A DNA stretch of 64,000 nt from Pseudoclavibacter sp. RFBB5 (GCF_002931555.1 NZ_PSTZ01000003.1:186001-250000), one strand, 5' to 3'; numbered from the stretch's first letter, positions 1-8,567 are shown. Notes: generated by a model not told the origin, from the sequence alone. Made by a program: numbers and translations.

Positions 1-440
1 TTCTCCGCATCCCGGGCGTTCGCGTCGTGCACGGGCTGCGCGTCCCCGGCCAGAATGCCGGTTCGATCGCGCACGCCATCGTCAGCGGACGCAGGGTCGC
101 GCTCGTCAACGACGAGCTGTGGGCGCCCGGCACGTACGGCATCTCGCGTGACGGTGAGCTCACGCACAACGGCGTCGCCTTCTCCTCACCCGCGGCCGAG
201 TTCCCGCACGCCGTCGAGCGCTTCCACGAGCTGTTCGGGGAGATGTCCGAGGTTCGCGGCTGGATGACGGTCGTCGCGGAACGCGAGGGGCCCCTCGAGG
301 TCGACAACGCGCTCACCTGGCAGCGAGTTCGCCTCGCCACGACGGAGTCGCTGCTGCGCGAAGTCGGCGACTGGCTCGCCGGCGACGGCAACCGGGTCGA
401 CCGGCTGCTGCTGCGTGACCTGATCGCGCACAAGCGCTGA
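1..440 (+). CDS. NERD-like domain protein, C-terminal 145 residues (5' end outside window)
   Basis: The reading frame is open from base 3, so the gene begins before the window. The visible part starts LRIPGVRVVHGLRVPG and continues with a beta-rich stretch (SIAHAIVSGRRVALVNDELW) that resembles the core of nuclease-related (NERD) proteins, where an Asp and a later Ser-Lys pair lie on adjacent strands. Here the equivalent places read Ala-His and Asp-Glu-Leu, so the usual nuclease residues appear to be missing. No membrane segment is visible. The family assignment rests on pattern resemblance only and the function is unknown. Confidence 0.5.
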   Translation, partial: LRIPGVRVVHGLRVPGQNAGSIAHAIVSGRRVALVNDELWAPGTYGISRDGELTHNGVAFSSPAAEFPHAVERFHELFGEMSEVRGWMTVVAEREGPLEVDNALTWQRVRLATTESLLREVGDWLAGDGNRVDRLLLRDLIAHKR

Positions 441-518
441 CCCGGCCTCCGTCGCGCAGCCGACAGACAGCGCCACGGAATCATTCGTGCGACCGATCCC
501 ACGGCATCCACCGCTGAG

Positions 519-524
519 TAGCGT
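519..524 (+). promoter_or_regulatory. -10 box TAGCGT, leaderless start
   Basis: TAGCGT ends 6 nt before the ATG at 531, which puts the predicted transcription start on the start codon. No Shine-Dalgarno sequence is visible. No convincing -35 was identified. Confidence 0.5.
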
Positions 525-530
525 CGAAGC

Positions 531-1760
531 ATGAGCAACCACAGCATGACTCCGACCCCGACCGGCAGTGCTCCGCTCACCGAGCAGTCCGCCTCCGGCA
601 GCAGCAGACTCACGTACGACCACGCGTTGAGCCCGATCGGCCGCGGGAAGGGGTGGTGGAGGGGCGTCCTCTTCATCGCGTTCCTCATCGTCGGCTTCTT
701 CGTGACGTCCATGACGATCGGCGCCGTGGGCATCCTCATCTCCACCCTCACCGGTGAACTCAGCCCGGAGGCGCTCGGAGACGCGGTTGAGAGTGGCGTC
801 ATCCCCATGACGCCCGCGATCTTCGTCACCAACAACCTCGCGCTCGCGGCGCTCCTCCCGCTGGCCTACCTCGGCCAGCGGATGCTGTTCGGCGTCCGAC
901 CGGGCACCATCTCGTCGGTCACCGGCCGCTTCCGCTGGGCCTGGTTCCGCAAGCTCGCCCTGGTGATCGTTCCGGTCTTCGCCGTCTACTCGGCCGCGCT
1001 GTTCCTGCTCGAGCCCGCCGAGCTCAACATCGATGGCACGGCGATGCTCATGCTCGTCTTCGTGCTGCTCACGACGCCCTTCCAGGCCGCCTCCGAGGAG
1101 TACGTGGCCCGCGGCGGCTTCCAGCGCGCGGCCGGCTCGTGGTTCGCTGGCCCGCAGCTTTCCTTCATCGTCGGAACCGCCCTCTCTGCGACGCTCTTCT
1201 GCCTCGCGCACGGCGCGGGTGACTGGTGGCTCATCGGGTACTACTTCTTCTTCGGCGTGATCATGTCGGTCACCGTCAAGTACACGGGCGGGCTCGAGAG
1301 CGCCGTGCTCATCCACTCTGCGAACAACGTCATGCTGTTCATCCCGGCCGTGCTGACCGGCCAGCTCAGCGAGGGCATCGACCGCTCCGCGGGTGCGGGT
1401 GGACCGATCATGCTCCTCCCGGCCGCGTTCCTGGCCATCGTCGCCGCCTTTGTGATCTGGCGTGCGAAGAAGGACGGCATCGAGACCACGACGGCCCCGC
1501 TCGTCACCGCGAAGCAGCGTCGCGAGGCCGAGGCTCGGGCCGCCTACGAACTGCACGCTCAGCAGCAGGCGCAACTCGCACAGCAGGCCGCGCAGCAGCC
1601 GATGCAGACCTACGGCGACGCGCCGAATCAGGCCTACGGTCAGGCTGCGAGCCAGCAGCCCGGCCAGGTGCCGAACCAGCACTACGGCCAGGCCCCGAAC
1701 CAGGGTCAGCCGCAGCCGGGTTCGACGCCGCCGGCTGGCACGAACCAGCGTCCCGAGTAG
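531..1760 (+). CDS. CPBP family intramembrane metalloprotease with Gln-rich tail
   Basis: A 409-residue multi-pass membrane protein of the CPBP (CAAX protease/bacteriocin-processing, Abi) family. The signature EExxxR is at residues 189-194 (EEYVAR) and the second motif FxxxH at 223-227 (FCLAH). These are the expected glutamyl-protease residues in membrane helices. About 45 hydrophilic N-terminal residues precede the first helix. The last ~80 residues after the final helix are a cytoplasmic tail rich in Gln, Ala, Pro and Gly with repeated QxYGQA-type units, unusual for the family and probably disordered. The substrate is unknown. The ATG at 531 is supported by the -10 box just upstream. Confidence 0.85.
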   Translation: MSNHSMTPTPTGSAPLTEQSASGSSRLTYDHALSPIGRGKGWWRGVLFIAFLIVGFFVTSMTIGAVGILISTLTGELSPEALGDAVESGVIPMTPAIFVTNNLALAALLPLAYLGQRMLFGVRPGTISSVTGRFRWAWFRKLALVIVPVFAVYSAALFLLEPAELNIDGTAMLMLVFVLLTTPFQAASEEYVARGGFQRAAGSWFAGPQLSFIVGTALSATLFCLAHGAGDWWLIGYYFFFGVIMSVTVKYTGGLESAVLIHSANNVMLFIPAVLTGQLSEGIDRSAGAGGPIMLLPAAFLAIVAAFVIWRAKKDGIETTTAPLVTAKQRREAEARAAYELHAQQQAQLAQQAAQQPMQTYGDAPNQAYGQAASQQPGQVPNQHYGQAPNQGQPQPGSTPPAGTNQRPE

Positions 1761-1792
1761 CGCCGGTCGCTCGGCCGAACCCCCGGTACGAC

Positions 1793-1835
1793 GAAGCCCC
1801 TCGAGATGGAACCAGCGTCCATCGCGAGGGGCTTC
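1793..1835. terminator. Hairpin between convergent genes
   Basis: The 11-bp arms GAAGCCCCTCG (1793-1803) and CGAGGGGCTTC (1825-1835) pair perfectly around a 21-nt loop. It lies between the CPBP gene and the M20 peptidase gene, whose 3' ends face each other, so it can serve both strands. There is no long T run, as is common in high-GC actinobacteria. Confidence 0.75.
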
Positions 1836-1841
1836 TCCGCG

Positions 1842-3041
1842 TCAGCGGGCGTCGAACGCGTGCTTCGCCTCGGCCGCGAGGCTCGGTTCTCGGAACACGG
1901 CGAGGGCGGTCGCCGCGAGCATCCGAGCCCCGTCAGCGATGGTCGCCGAGGCGTTCGGACCATCCGCGGCCTCGGCGAACTCCCTCGTGTGGGTGACCCC
2001 GCCAGGGATGAGCTGGATCATCGGGTGAATCGACGGGACGACGTGGCTGACGTTGCCCATGTCGGTGGACCCGGTGATGGGCTCCTCCGTGACCGGCCGC
2101 CCGATCCGCTCGTAGGCCGAGTGGGCGAGATCCGCGAGCACCGGGTTCGAGATGAGCGAGTAGTAGGCGGGGGTGTTCTCCTCGATCAGCACCGAGGATC
2201 CCGTCGCGAGCGCGGCACCTTCGAAGCAGGCACGCACCCTGGGCACGATGTTCTCCAGCAGATGGTCCCGCTCGTTGGCGCGCACGAAGATACGAAGCGC
2301 CGCACGCTCGGGAATGATGTTGGGCGCCTGCCCACCGTCGGTGACGATGGCATGCACGCGGGCATCGTCGGTCAGCTGCTGCCGCAGCAGGCCGATCGCC
2401 GTCAGCGACAGCGTGGAGGCGTCGAGCGCGTTGATGCCCAGCTCCGGGCTCGCGGCAGCGTGGCTGGCGCGCCCCGTGAACGTGACGTCGAGCGCCACCC
2501 GGGACAGCGTCGAGCCGCCGACGGTGTTCGTCGCCGCAGGATGCACCATGATCGCGAGGTCGATGCCGTTCAGCACCCCTCCCTCGATCATCGGGACCTT
2601 GCCAGCGGCCCCCTCTTCGCCTGGGCTGCCGATCACGACCAGGTGCGCAGGGGTCCCGGGGGTGGCCGTGAGCGCGTCCTTCAGCAGGATCCCCGCGCCG
2701 AGCCCGCTGGCCGCGATGATGTTGTGTCCGCAGGCGTGGCCGATGCCCTCGAGGGCGTCGTACTCGCAGAACACGGCGATCGTGGGGGTCTCGTCGCCCG
2801 CATCCGGGGTCGACCAGCGGCCGACGAATGCCGTGTCGAGGCCCGCGAACCCGCGTTCGACCGCGAACCCGGCCGACTCGAGCTCGGACGTGAGCCGCGC
2901 CGCGGCGTGCACCTCGGTGAAGCGGATCTCCGGGTTGGCGTGCAGGTCGGCGGCGACGTCGACGAGCAGGGGCAGTCGGGCCGGCAGGTGTGCGCCGAGC
3001 TCGTCGACGATGGCGGGCACGTGGTCGGTGCGGATGTTCAT
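1842..3041 (-). CDS. M20 family amidohydrolase (AbgA/AbgB/hippurate hydrolase type)
   Basis: A 399-residue cytoplasmic zinc-dependent peptidase/amidohydrolase of the M20D type, which cleaves N-acyl or aminobenzoyl-amino acid amides. Visible family landmarks are the N-terminal LHANPEIRF segment, GHACGHN with metal-binding His, and GSPGEEG carrying the general-base Glu pair. The length is usual for the family. The gene starts 55 nt downstream of the AbgT-type transporter on the same strand, so the two probably form one operon: import of an acylated amino acid or p-aminobenzoyl-glutamate, then hydrolysis. The exact substrate cannot be read from the sequence. Confidence 0.85.
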   Translation of the reverse strand: MNIRTDHVPAIVDELGAHLPARLPLLVDVAADLHANPEIRFTEVHAAARLTSELESAGFAVERGFAGLDTAFVGRWSTPDAGDETPTIAVFCEYDALEGIGHACGHNIIAASGLGAGILLKDALTATPGTPAHLVVIGSPGEEGAAGKVPMIEGGVLNGIDLAIMVHPAATNTVGGSTLSRVALDVTFTGRASHAAASPELGINALDASTLSLTAIGLLRQQLTDDARVHAIVTDGGQAPNIIPERAALRIFVRANERDHLLENIVPRVRACFEGAALATGSSVLIEENTPAYYSLISNPVLADLAHSAYERIGRPVTEEPITGSTDMGNVSHVVPSIHPMIQLIPGGVTHTREFAEAADGPNASATIADGARMLAATALAVFREPSLAAEAKHAFDAR

Positions 3042-3096
3042 ATTCGGTGTTCCTCCACTTGGTTCGGGGTCGGAGTCGGGTCGACGGGCGCGCAGA

Positions 3097-4671
3097 TCAG
3101 CCGCCCATCATGAGGGAATGGCCGGGGCCGACGGGCAGCTCGAAGAGGCCCCACACCAGCAGCTGCAGCAGCCAGACGCCCCAGATCGCGATCGTGAACG
3201 GCATGACCAGGCTGAACAGGGTGCCGAGGCCGCCCTTCGGCGCCCACTTCTGCATGAGGCCGAGGACGACCGGGAGCAGCGGGTTCATCGGCACGAGCGG
3301 GTTCGAAGCCGAGTCGGTGATGCGGAACGCAGCCTGCACGTAAGCGGGGTCGACGCCGTTGAGCATGAACATGGGCACGAAGATCGGCGCGAGCAGGGTC
3401 CACAGTGCGGACCCGCTCGTGAGCAGCAGCGCGGGGACGAACACGAAGACGCTGAAGATCATGAGGCCGCCGATGCCGCCGAGCCCTGTCGCCTCCATCG
3501 CGTCCGCCCCGCCGGTGGCGAGGAGCAGGCCGATCTGCGACCACGAGAACCAGGCGATGGCCTGGGCCGCCGTGAAGATGACGACGATGAACGGCACGAG
3601 CTCCTTGACCGCATCCGTCATCATGCTGGGGATCTGCGCCCAGCTCGTGAGGGTTCCTGCGATGACGCCGTACGTGATGCCGCCGATGAGGAACATGAAG
3701 AGGATGAAGATGGGGATGCTCGACATGAACGGCGAGCGCAGGATGGCGCCGCCCTCGCCCTGCAGGGCTGAACCCGGCAGCAGGAGGAGGACCACGAGGA
3801 CAGCCAGGTAGGCGACGATCGCGACCGCCGCGATGAGGAGCGCGCGACGCTCCGTGGTGGTGACCGGCTTCGTGGTGGAGTCCGGCGTGAGCGAGCCCGG
3901 GAGGAGCTTCGTCTCCGGGGGCACGTACGTGCCGAGCTTCGGTTCGAGGAACCGCTGGCAGACGAACGTGATCGTGATGGACAGGATCACGGTCGACGAC
4001 GCGAAGAAGTAGTAGTTCGCGAGCACCGACACCTCGGCGCCCGGGTCGACGATCTGGGCGGCGCTCGTCGTGATGCCCGACATGAGCACGTCGGTGCCAG
4101 CGGGGACGACGTTCGCGCTGAAGCCGGCGATGACGGCGGCGTACGCGGTGATGAACCCGGCGAGCGGGTGCCGACCCGCGGCGAGGAAGGCCGCGGCTGC
4201 GAGCGGGGGCAGGATGATGACGGCCGTGTCCGACGCCAGGTTGCCCATGAGGCTCACGAAGACGACCACGTACGTCACGGCCCACTTCGGCGCGGAGAGC
4301 ACCGTGGCGCGCATGAACGTGCTCAGCAGGCCCGTGCGCTCCGCGACGCCGATGCCGAGCATGACCGTGATGATGAGGCCGAACGGCGGGAAGGTGATGA
4401 AGTTCTCGATCGCCGTCGAGACCGCGTAGACGAGGCCCTCCGCCGAGAGGATGCTGCGGATGGGGATGACCTCGCCCGTCGCCGGGTCGATGGTGCTCGC
4501 CCCCAGTCCTGCCGCGATGGCCGACGCGATGGCGACGAGGCCGGCGAGGATGAGGAAGAGGAAGAACGGATGCGGGAGTCGGTTGCCGATGCGCTCAACG
4601 CCGCGCAGCATCCTTCCGCTGAGCCCTGGCGCCTCCGCGAGCGTCAGCTCCGTGGTGTCAGTCCGAGTCAT
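3097..4671 (-). CDS. AbgT family transporter
   Basis: A 524-residue membrane protein of the AbgT family (p-aminobenzoyl-glutamate and related transport, some members export sulfonamides). It has about 12 hydrophobic segments and the family-like start RIGNRLPHPFFLFLILAG. The frame is open further upstream, but I place the start at ATG 4671 because GGAG lies 5 nt in front and the upstream codons give an implausible hydrophilic extension. It is transcribed with the M20 amidohydrolase and diverges from the Lrp-type regulator across a region holding a 15-bp palindrome, so it is probably controlled by that regulator. Confidence 0.85.
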   Translation of the reverse strand: MTRTDTTELTLAEAPGLSGRMLRGVERIGNRLPHPFFLFLILAGLVAIASAIAAGLGASTIDPATGEVIPIRSILSAEGLVYAVSTAIENFITFPPFGLIITVMLGIGVAERTGLLSTFMRATVLSAPKWAVTYVVVFVSLMGNLASDTAVIILPPLAAAAFLAAGRHPLAGFITAYAAVIAGFSANVVPAGTDVLMSGITTSAAQIVDPGAEVSVLANYYFFASSTVILSITITFVCQRFLEPKLGTYVPPETKLLPGSLTPDSTTKPVTTTERRALLIAAVAIVAYLAVLVVLLLLPGSALQGEGGAILRSPFMSSIPIFILFMFLIGGITYGVIAGTLTSWAQIPSMMTDAVKELVPFIVVIFTAAQAIAWFSWSQIGLLLATGGADAMEATGLGGIGGLMIFSVFVFVPALLLTSGSALWTLLAPIFVPMFMLNGVDPAYVQAAFRITDSASNPLVPMNPLLPVVLGLMQKWAPKGGLGTLFSLVMPFTIAIWGVWLLQLLVWGLFELPVGPGHSLMMGG

Positions 4672-4758
4672 GTGCACTCCGATGTTCGAGGGGACTTCGC
4701 TGTCCTGAGTGTTCTGATTCTGCTTTACGGCTTTGTTACGGTGGTCGCATCGGGCCAG

Positions 4759-4773
4759 ATATTGGTCCAATAT
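4759..4773. promoter_or_regulatory. Perfect 15-bp palindrome, probable Lrp-type operator
   Basis: ATATTGGTCCAATAT is a perfect inverted repeat (7-bp arms, one central base) and is AT-rich in a GC-rich setting. It lies in the divergent space between the transporter and the Lrp/AsnC regulator. Its right arm (CAATAT, 4768-4773) sits 7 nt before the ATG at 4781, the distance used by the leaderless promoters of this window. Binding there would cover the regulator's own promoter. Confidence 0.65.
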
Positions 4774-4780
4774 GTTCGAT

Positions 4781-5800
4781 ATGGATCTCCAGACGCGAGA
4801 AGTGTCCCCGGTGCTGTCCGAATCGGACCTCGCGCTCATCGACGTCATGCAGGAGGATCCGCGCGCACCGTGGGCGCAGATCGGTCAGACCATCGGGGTC
4901 AGCGCTCCCACCGCCCGCCGCCGCTGGGAGCGGCTCCAGGCCGACGATTCCGCCTGGGTCACGACGCACGTCGGCTGGAACTCCGGGGTCGTCACCGCCA
5001 TCGTCGCGGTGCAGTGCCGACCAGGGGCCGTCGAGACCGTCATCGAGGCCTTCGTCACGCATCCGCGGGTCGTGACGATCGCCGAGATCACCGGCGACCA
5101 CGACCTCATGCTCACCGTCCTCGTCCCGGACGTGCACGAGCTGCGCCGGTTCCTCCGTCTCGGCCTGACCTCGCATGCCGACGTCGCCCGCATGCGCACC
5201 ATGCTCGTGACGCGGATGTTCCTGGATGGCTCGCACTGGCGGTCCGGGTTCGGCGCCTCCTCCCGGCAGGTGGAGGCCCGAGATGGCAGCACGTCCCCCG
5301 CCGCGCCGCTCTCGCCCGCCCTCGCGAAGGCCATCAGCATCCTCGAGCGCAACGGACGAGCGCCCAGCAGCGAGCTGGCGTCAGCGCTCGGCGTCTCTGA
5401 GGCGCACGCGAGGCGGTTCGTGCACCGCGCCGTGCGGTCCGGGCACATCGTGCAGCGCATCGACGTGCAGCTCGAGCAGCCCCGCTGGCCGTACTCGCTG
5501 GTGCTGTGGATGGTCGTCCCGGCCGGCCGCCTGTACGCGGCCGCCGCGCGCATCAGCCAGCGGCAGTCCGTGCGCGCGTGCGCCGCGCTCGCGGGAGGCA
5601 GCGCGAACCTGTACGTCGTCGTCTGGCTGAGCTCGTTGGCGGAAGCGCCAGAGGTCGAGATGCAGATCGTGCAGGACGCCGACGTTCGGGTCGTCGAACG
5701 CAGCATCATGCTCCACTACAGCAAGCGCATGGGGCACGTGTTCGACAGCAGCCAGCGCCGCACCGGCCACGTGCCCTGGGTTGACGGTGCGGCTACGTGA
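4781..5800 (+). CDS. Lrp/AsnC family transcriptional regulator, two-module form
   Basis: A 339-residue regulator with two Lrp/AsnC modules in tandem. The first HTH is near residues 12-55 (LALIDVMQEDPRAPWAQIGQ, then SAPTARRRWERLQ) and is followed by a RAM-like ligand domain. The second HTH begins about residue 180 (LERNGRAPSSELASALGVSE) and a second ligand-like domain follows. Duplicated forms of this kind are common in actinobacteria. ATG 4781 is chosen over ATG 4772 because of the palindrome/-10 spacing, and the choice is uncertain. The divergent AbgT-M20 operon is the likely target. The 3' end overlaps ktrA, on the other strand, by 8 nt. Confidence 0.8.
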   Translation: MDLQTREVSPVLSESDLALIDVMQEDPRAPWAQIGQTIGVSAPTARRRWERLQADDSAWVTTHVGWNSGVVTAIVAVQCRPGAVETVIEAFVTHPRVVTIAEITGDHDLMLTVLVPDVHELRRFLRLGLTSHADVARMRTMLVTRMFLDGSHWRSGFGASSRQVEARDGSTSPAAPLSPALAKAISILERNGRAPSSELASALGVSEAHARRFVHRAVRSGHIVQRIDVQLEQPRWPYSLVLWMVVPAGRLYAAAARISQRQSVRACAALAGGSANLYVVVWLSSLAEAPEVEMQIVQDADVRVVERSIMLHYSKRMGHVFDSSQRRTGHVPWVDGAAT

Positions 5801-6461
5801 GGGCGGCGAAGCGCTCCACGTCGGAAGCTGAACCCGAGACGATCACGAGGTCGTGGTTCGAGACCACGGTGTCGGCCATCGCGTAGGTGAACGGCTTGCC
5901 GGGGCTCTTCACACCGACGACCGTCACGCGGTACTTCGTGCGCACCCCGGACTCCATGAGCGGCACCCCGCGGATCGCCTTCGGCGGGTACAGCTTCACG
6001 AGCACGAAGTCGTCGTCGAACTGGATGAAGTCGAGCATCCGACCCGAGAGCAGGTGCGCGATGCGCTCGCCGGCCTCGCGCTCCGGGTAGATGACGTGGT
6101 GCGCGCCGATGCGGCCGAGGATCTTGCCGTGCGTCGCCGACATCGCCTTCGCCCAGATCTGCGGCACCTTGAGGTCGGACAGGTTCGCCGTCACGAGCAC
6201 GCTCGACTCGAGCGACGTGCCGACGGCGACGACGGCGACCGCGAACTCGTGCGCGCCGATCTGCCGTAGGGCCTCGATGTTGCGCGCATCCGCCTGGACG
6301 GCGTGCGTCACCCGCTCCGCCCACTTCTGGACGAGTCCCTCGTCGGTGTCGACCGCGAGCACCTCTCGCCCCTGACGCTGCAGCTGGCCCGCAGTCGCGG
6401 CGCCGAATCGGCCGAGGCCGATGACGAGCACCGGCGCATTGTGTGGAATCGGCTCACCCAA
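5793..6461 (-). CDS. ktrA: Potassium uptake regulatory subunit, KtrA/TrkA type
   Basis: A 222-residue cytoplasmic RCK protein that gates the KtrB membrane subunit. The RCK_N (Rossmann) domain begins VLVIGLGRFGAATA (GxGxxG) and carries the acidic residue of AVDTDEG for nucleotide binding. A TrkA_C domain follows from about residue 140. The length is typical of KtrA. It overlaps the end of the ktrB gene by 8 nt, so translation is probably coupled. Potassium uptake through KtrAB is nucleotide- and Na+-dependent in characterised members. Confidence 0.9.
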   Translation of the reverse strand: MGEPIPHNAPVLVIGLGRFGAATAGQLQRQGREVLAVDTDEGLVQKWAERVTHAVQADARNIEALRQIGAHEFAVAVVAVGTSLESSVLVTANLSDLKVPQIWAKAMSATHGKILGRIGAHHVIYPEREAGERIAHLLSGRMLDFIQFDDDFVLVKLYPPKAIRGVPLMESGVRTKYRVTVVGVKSPGKPFTYAMADTVVSNHDLVIVSGSASDVERFAALT

Positions 6462-7914
6462 CGATGATCCTTTCTTCGGGCAGCCGGAAGAGCTGCTTGT
6501 GCTCGCTGGAAGCGAGGGCTGCGGCCATGGTGACCGTGCCGACGCGGCCGAGCCACATGGTGATGGAGAGAATGTACGCGCCCTGCTCCGGCAGGTCGCC
6601 GGTGAGGCCCGTGGAGAGGCCGCAGGTCGCGAACGCGCTGATCGCTTCGAAGAGCGCCTCGTCGAACGGCACCGAGGCGAAGTGCATGAGCGAGATGGAC
6701 GAGACGGCCACGATCGTCGCGCCCCACAGCGTCACGCTGACGGCGAGGCGGAGAACGTCGTTCGGGATGCGGCGACCGAACGCCTGGATGTCGTTGACGC
6801 CCTTGGCCTCGGCGAACGCGGCGAGGAAGAGGATGGCCAGCGTGGTGACCTTGATGCCGCCAGCGGTGGATGCACTGCCACCGCCCACGAACATGAGCAT
6901 CTGCATCGCCAGCATCGTGGCCGGGTCGGCGTTCGCGAGGTCGATCGTGGAGAACCCGCCTGAGCGGGTCATGGCGGACATGAAGCCCGCCGTCATCGGA
7001 CGGAACACGGGCTCCTGCGCCCCGATCGTCGCGGGGTTGTCGCCTTCGAGGACGTAGATCGCGATCGCGCCGAGAACGAAGAGCAGCACGGTCGTGGACA
7101 GTGTCAGCTTCACGTGCACGGAGATGCGCTGCTTCGTCTTCACCCAGCGCGTGAGCGCGAAGATGACGGGGAAGCCGAGGCTGCCGAGGAACACTGCGGT
7201 CGCGAGGCAGGTGAGCATCCACGCATCCGTCGCGAACGGCTCGATGCCGGTGCTCGTCGGCATGAAACCCGTGTTGGTGAAGGCGGACGTCGCCCAGAAG
7301 AAGCCGTCGAGGATCGCATCCCACAGCGGCTCCCCGGCGATGAGCAGGCGGGGGATGATGAGCAGCGCGATGAACGTCTCGATGATGACGAGCGAGATCG
7401 CGACCGTCGCGAGGATGCCGCCGATGTCGCCGAGCTTCACGGCCTGCGACTCGGAGACCGGGCCAGCGTGCGTGCGCAGGGCGTTGCTGTCGCTGGCGGC
7501 GACGAGCTTCTGCCGCAGGCCGAGGCGCCGGGTGACGATCGCGCCCATGATGCTCGCCAGTGTGAGCACGCCGATCGCGCCGACCTGCATGCCCAGGAAC
7601 ACCATGAAGTGGCCGAAGCCGGACCAGTGCGTCGCCATGTCCACCACGGAGAGGCCCGTGACGCAGATCGTCGAGACCGCCGTGAAGAGCGCCTCGTGGA
7701 ACGGAGTCACCGTTCCGTCGGCGGACGAGATCGGCAGCATGTAGATCGTCGTCCACAGCAGGATGATGCTCGTGAAGATGATCACCGCGAACCGCGACGG
7801 CGTGTGGTGGGCGAAGTCATCGATCTTCCGGCCGACCGCGGAGACGATGCGCCGCAGCAACCCATCCGTGTCCACGGGAGCGGGGATGCTCGAGGCCCGC
7901 GGTGTGCGCATCAC
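6454..7914 (-). CDS. ktrB: Potassium transporter, KtrB/TrkH family
   Basis: A 486-residue membrane protein with four M1-P-M2-like repeats. The four selectivity-loop regions can be recognised around TGLSVVD, TNTGFMPTS, RSGGFST and TCGLSTGL, each giving the conserved Gly. It forms the ion path of the KtrAB complex. A GTG at 7914 and an ATG at 7911 are both possible starts behind GGGG. An unusually perfect 12-bp hairpin lies 23 bp upstream in its 5' region (7937-7968) and may affect expression. Confidence 0.9.
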   Translation of the reverse strand: MMRTPRASSIPAPVDTDGLLRRIVSAVGRKIDDFAHHTPSRFAVIIFTSIILLWTTIYMLPISSADGTVTPFHEALFTAVSTICVTGLSVVDMATHWSGFGHFMVFLGMQVGAIGVLTLASIMGAIVTRRLGLRQKLVAASDSNALRTHAGPVSESQAVKLGDIGGILATVAISLVIIETFIALLIIPRLLIAGEPLWDAILDGFFWATSAFTNTGFMPTSTGIEPFATDAWMLTCLATAVFLGSLGFPVIFALTRWVKTKQRISVHVKLTLSTTVLLFVLGAIAIYVLEGDNPATIGAQEPVFRPMTAGFMSAMTRSGGFSTIDLANADPATMLAMQMLMFVGGGSASTAGGIKVTTLAILFLAAFAEAKGVNDIQAFGRRIPNDVLRLAVSVTLWGATIVAVSSISLMHFASVPFDEALFEAISAFATCGLSTGLTGDLPEQGAYILSITMWLGRVGTVTMAAALASSEHKQLFRLPEERIIVG

Positions 7915-7936
7915 ATCCCCACTTCACAGCACAGTC

Positions 7937-7968
7937 GACCGACGCCTCACGTGCGCGAGGCGTCGGTC
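7937..7968. repeat. Perfect 12-bp inverted repeat upstream of ktrB
   Basis: GACCGACGCCTC (7937-7948) and GAGGCGTCGGTC (7957-7968) pair perfectly around an 8-nt loop. The hairpin is not at the end of any gene: it lies between the divergent ktrB and the small HTH gene, and would fold in the ktrB leader. It could be an attenuator or a protein site. Confidence 0.6.
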
Positions 7969-8027
7969 ATGCTACTCCTCGCGCGTGGAATCGCGAATAC
8001 GTGGCACGGGATGATTCGCTCTGCACC

Positions 8028-8057
8028 TTGTTTCTGCAGTGCTCTGGGCCATAAGGT
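8028..8057 (+). promoter_or_regulatory. Possible promoter of the small HTH gene
   Basis: TTGTTT (8028-8033) and TAAGGT (8052-8057) are separated by 18 nt, giving a leader of about 60 nt before ATG 8123. Only a weak match to the actinobacterial housekeeping consensus. Confidence 0.35.
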
Positions 8058-8122
8058 ATTCAACTGACACTCACTTCACTTCCGTAACGCGCGGATCATC
8101 CGTCACCTTGGAGCTGCAACAC

Positions 8123-8335
8123 ATGGCAAACGACCTGTCTGATGTGCGGTTCCTGACCGTTGCCGAGGTGGCGGAGCTCATGCGGGTCTCGAAGATGACG
8201 GTGTACCGACTTGTGCACTCCGGTGAACTTCCCGCGGTGCGGTTCGGCCGCTCGTTCCGGGTGCCGGAGTCGGCAGTCTCCGAGGCCATCAAGCAGTCCG
8301 GCCGCGGTGACGAGTTCGGTCAGCACACCGCTTGA
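8123..8335 (+). CDS. Small excisionase-type HTH DNA-binding protein (Rv0500A/BldC-like)
   Basis: A 70-residue protein that is almost entirely one HTH_17/excisionase-type winged helix-turn-helix: FLTVAEVAELMRVSKMTVYR is helix-turn-helix and RFGRSFRVPESAV the wing. The frame is open 84 nt upstream, but ATG 8123 with GGAG in front gives the family length. It lies directly upstream of the bS22 gene, the same arrangement as Rv0500A-Rv0500B in mycobacteria as I recall. Despite the name of the domain family it is a chromosomal regulator rather than a phage excisionase, and there is no integrase nearby. Confidence 0.85.
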   Translation: MANDLSDVRFLTVAEVAELMRVSKMTVYRLVHSGELPAVRFGRSFRVPESAVSEAIKQSGRGDEFGQHTA

Positions 8336-8460
8336 GTCCTGCTGGACCCTGGGTTTTCTTTCGAACACAGGGTTACCGCCAGGTGACGTGTAAGCTGGCG
8401 CCAGCGATGCCGCAGCCCACCGCTGCGCGCACCTCGTACTTGTAGATAAAGGATGTTCCT

Positions 8461-8559
8461 ATGGGTTCAGTAGTCAAGAAGCGCCGCAAGCGCATGGCGA
8501 AGAAGAAGCACCGCAAGCTGCTTCGCAAGACTCGCCACCAGCGTCGCAACAAGAAGTAG
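8461..8559 (+). CDS. Small ribosomal protein bS22 (AURKAIP1/COX24-domain peptide)
   Basis: A 32-residue, extremely basic peptide: [19 protein letters not shown] followed by [13 protein letters not shown]. More than half the residues are Lys or Arg. It matches the actinobacterial ribosomal peptide bS22 found in mycobacterial small subunits (Rv0500B type). AAAGGA lies 7 nt before the ATG. Its place after the HTH gene agrees with conserved order. It is too short for most automatic gene finders. Confidence 0.9.
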   Translation: MGSVVKKRRKRMAKKKHRKLLRKTRHQRRNKK

Positions 8560-8567
8560 TCGCGACG

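Noticed and set aside
186-1682. A 498-codon minus-strand frame opposite the CPBP gene
   Set aside because: Arg/Glu/Asp-rich shadow without a family match. The CPBP gene has its catalytic motifs on the other strand.
8123-8335. The excisionase-type HTH protein as part of a mobile element
   Set aside because: It sits beside the bS22 gene in the conserved actinobacterial arrangement and no integrase is present.
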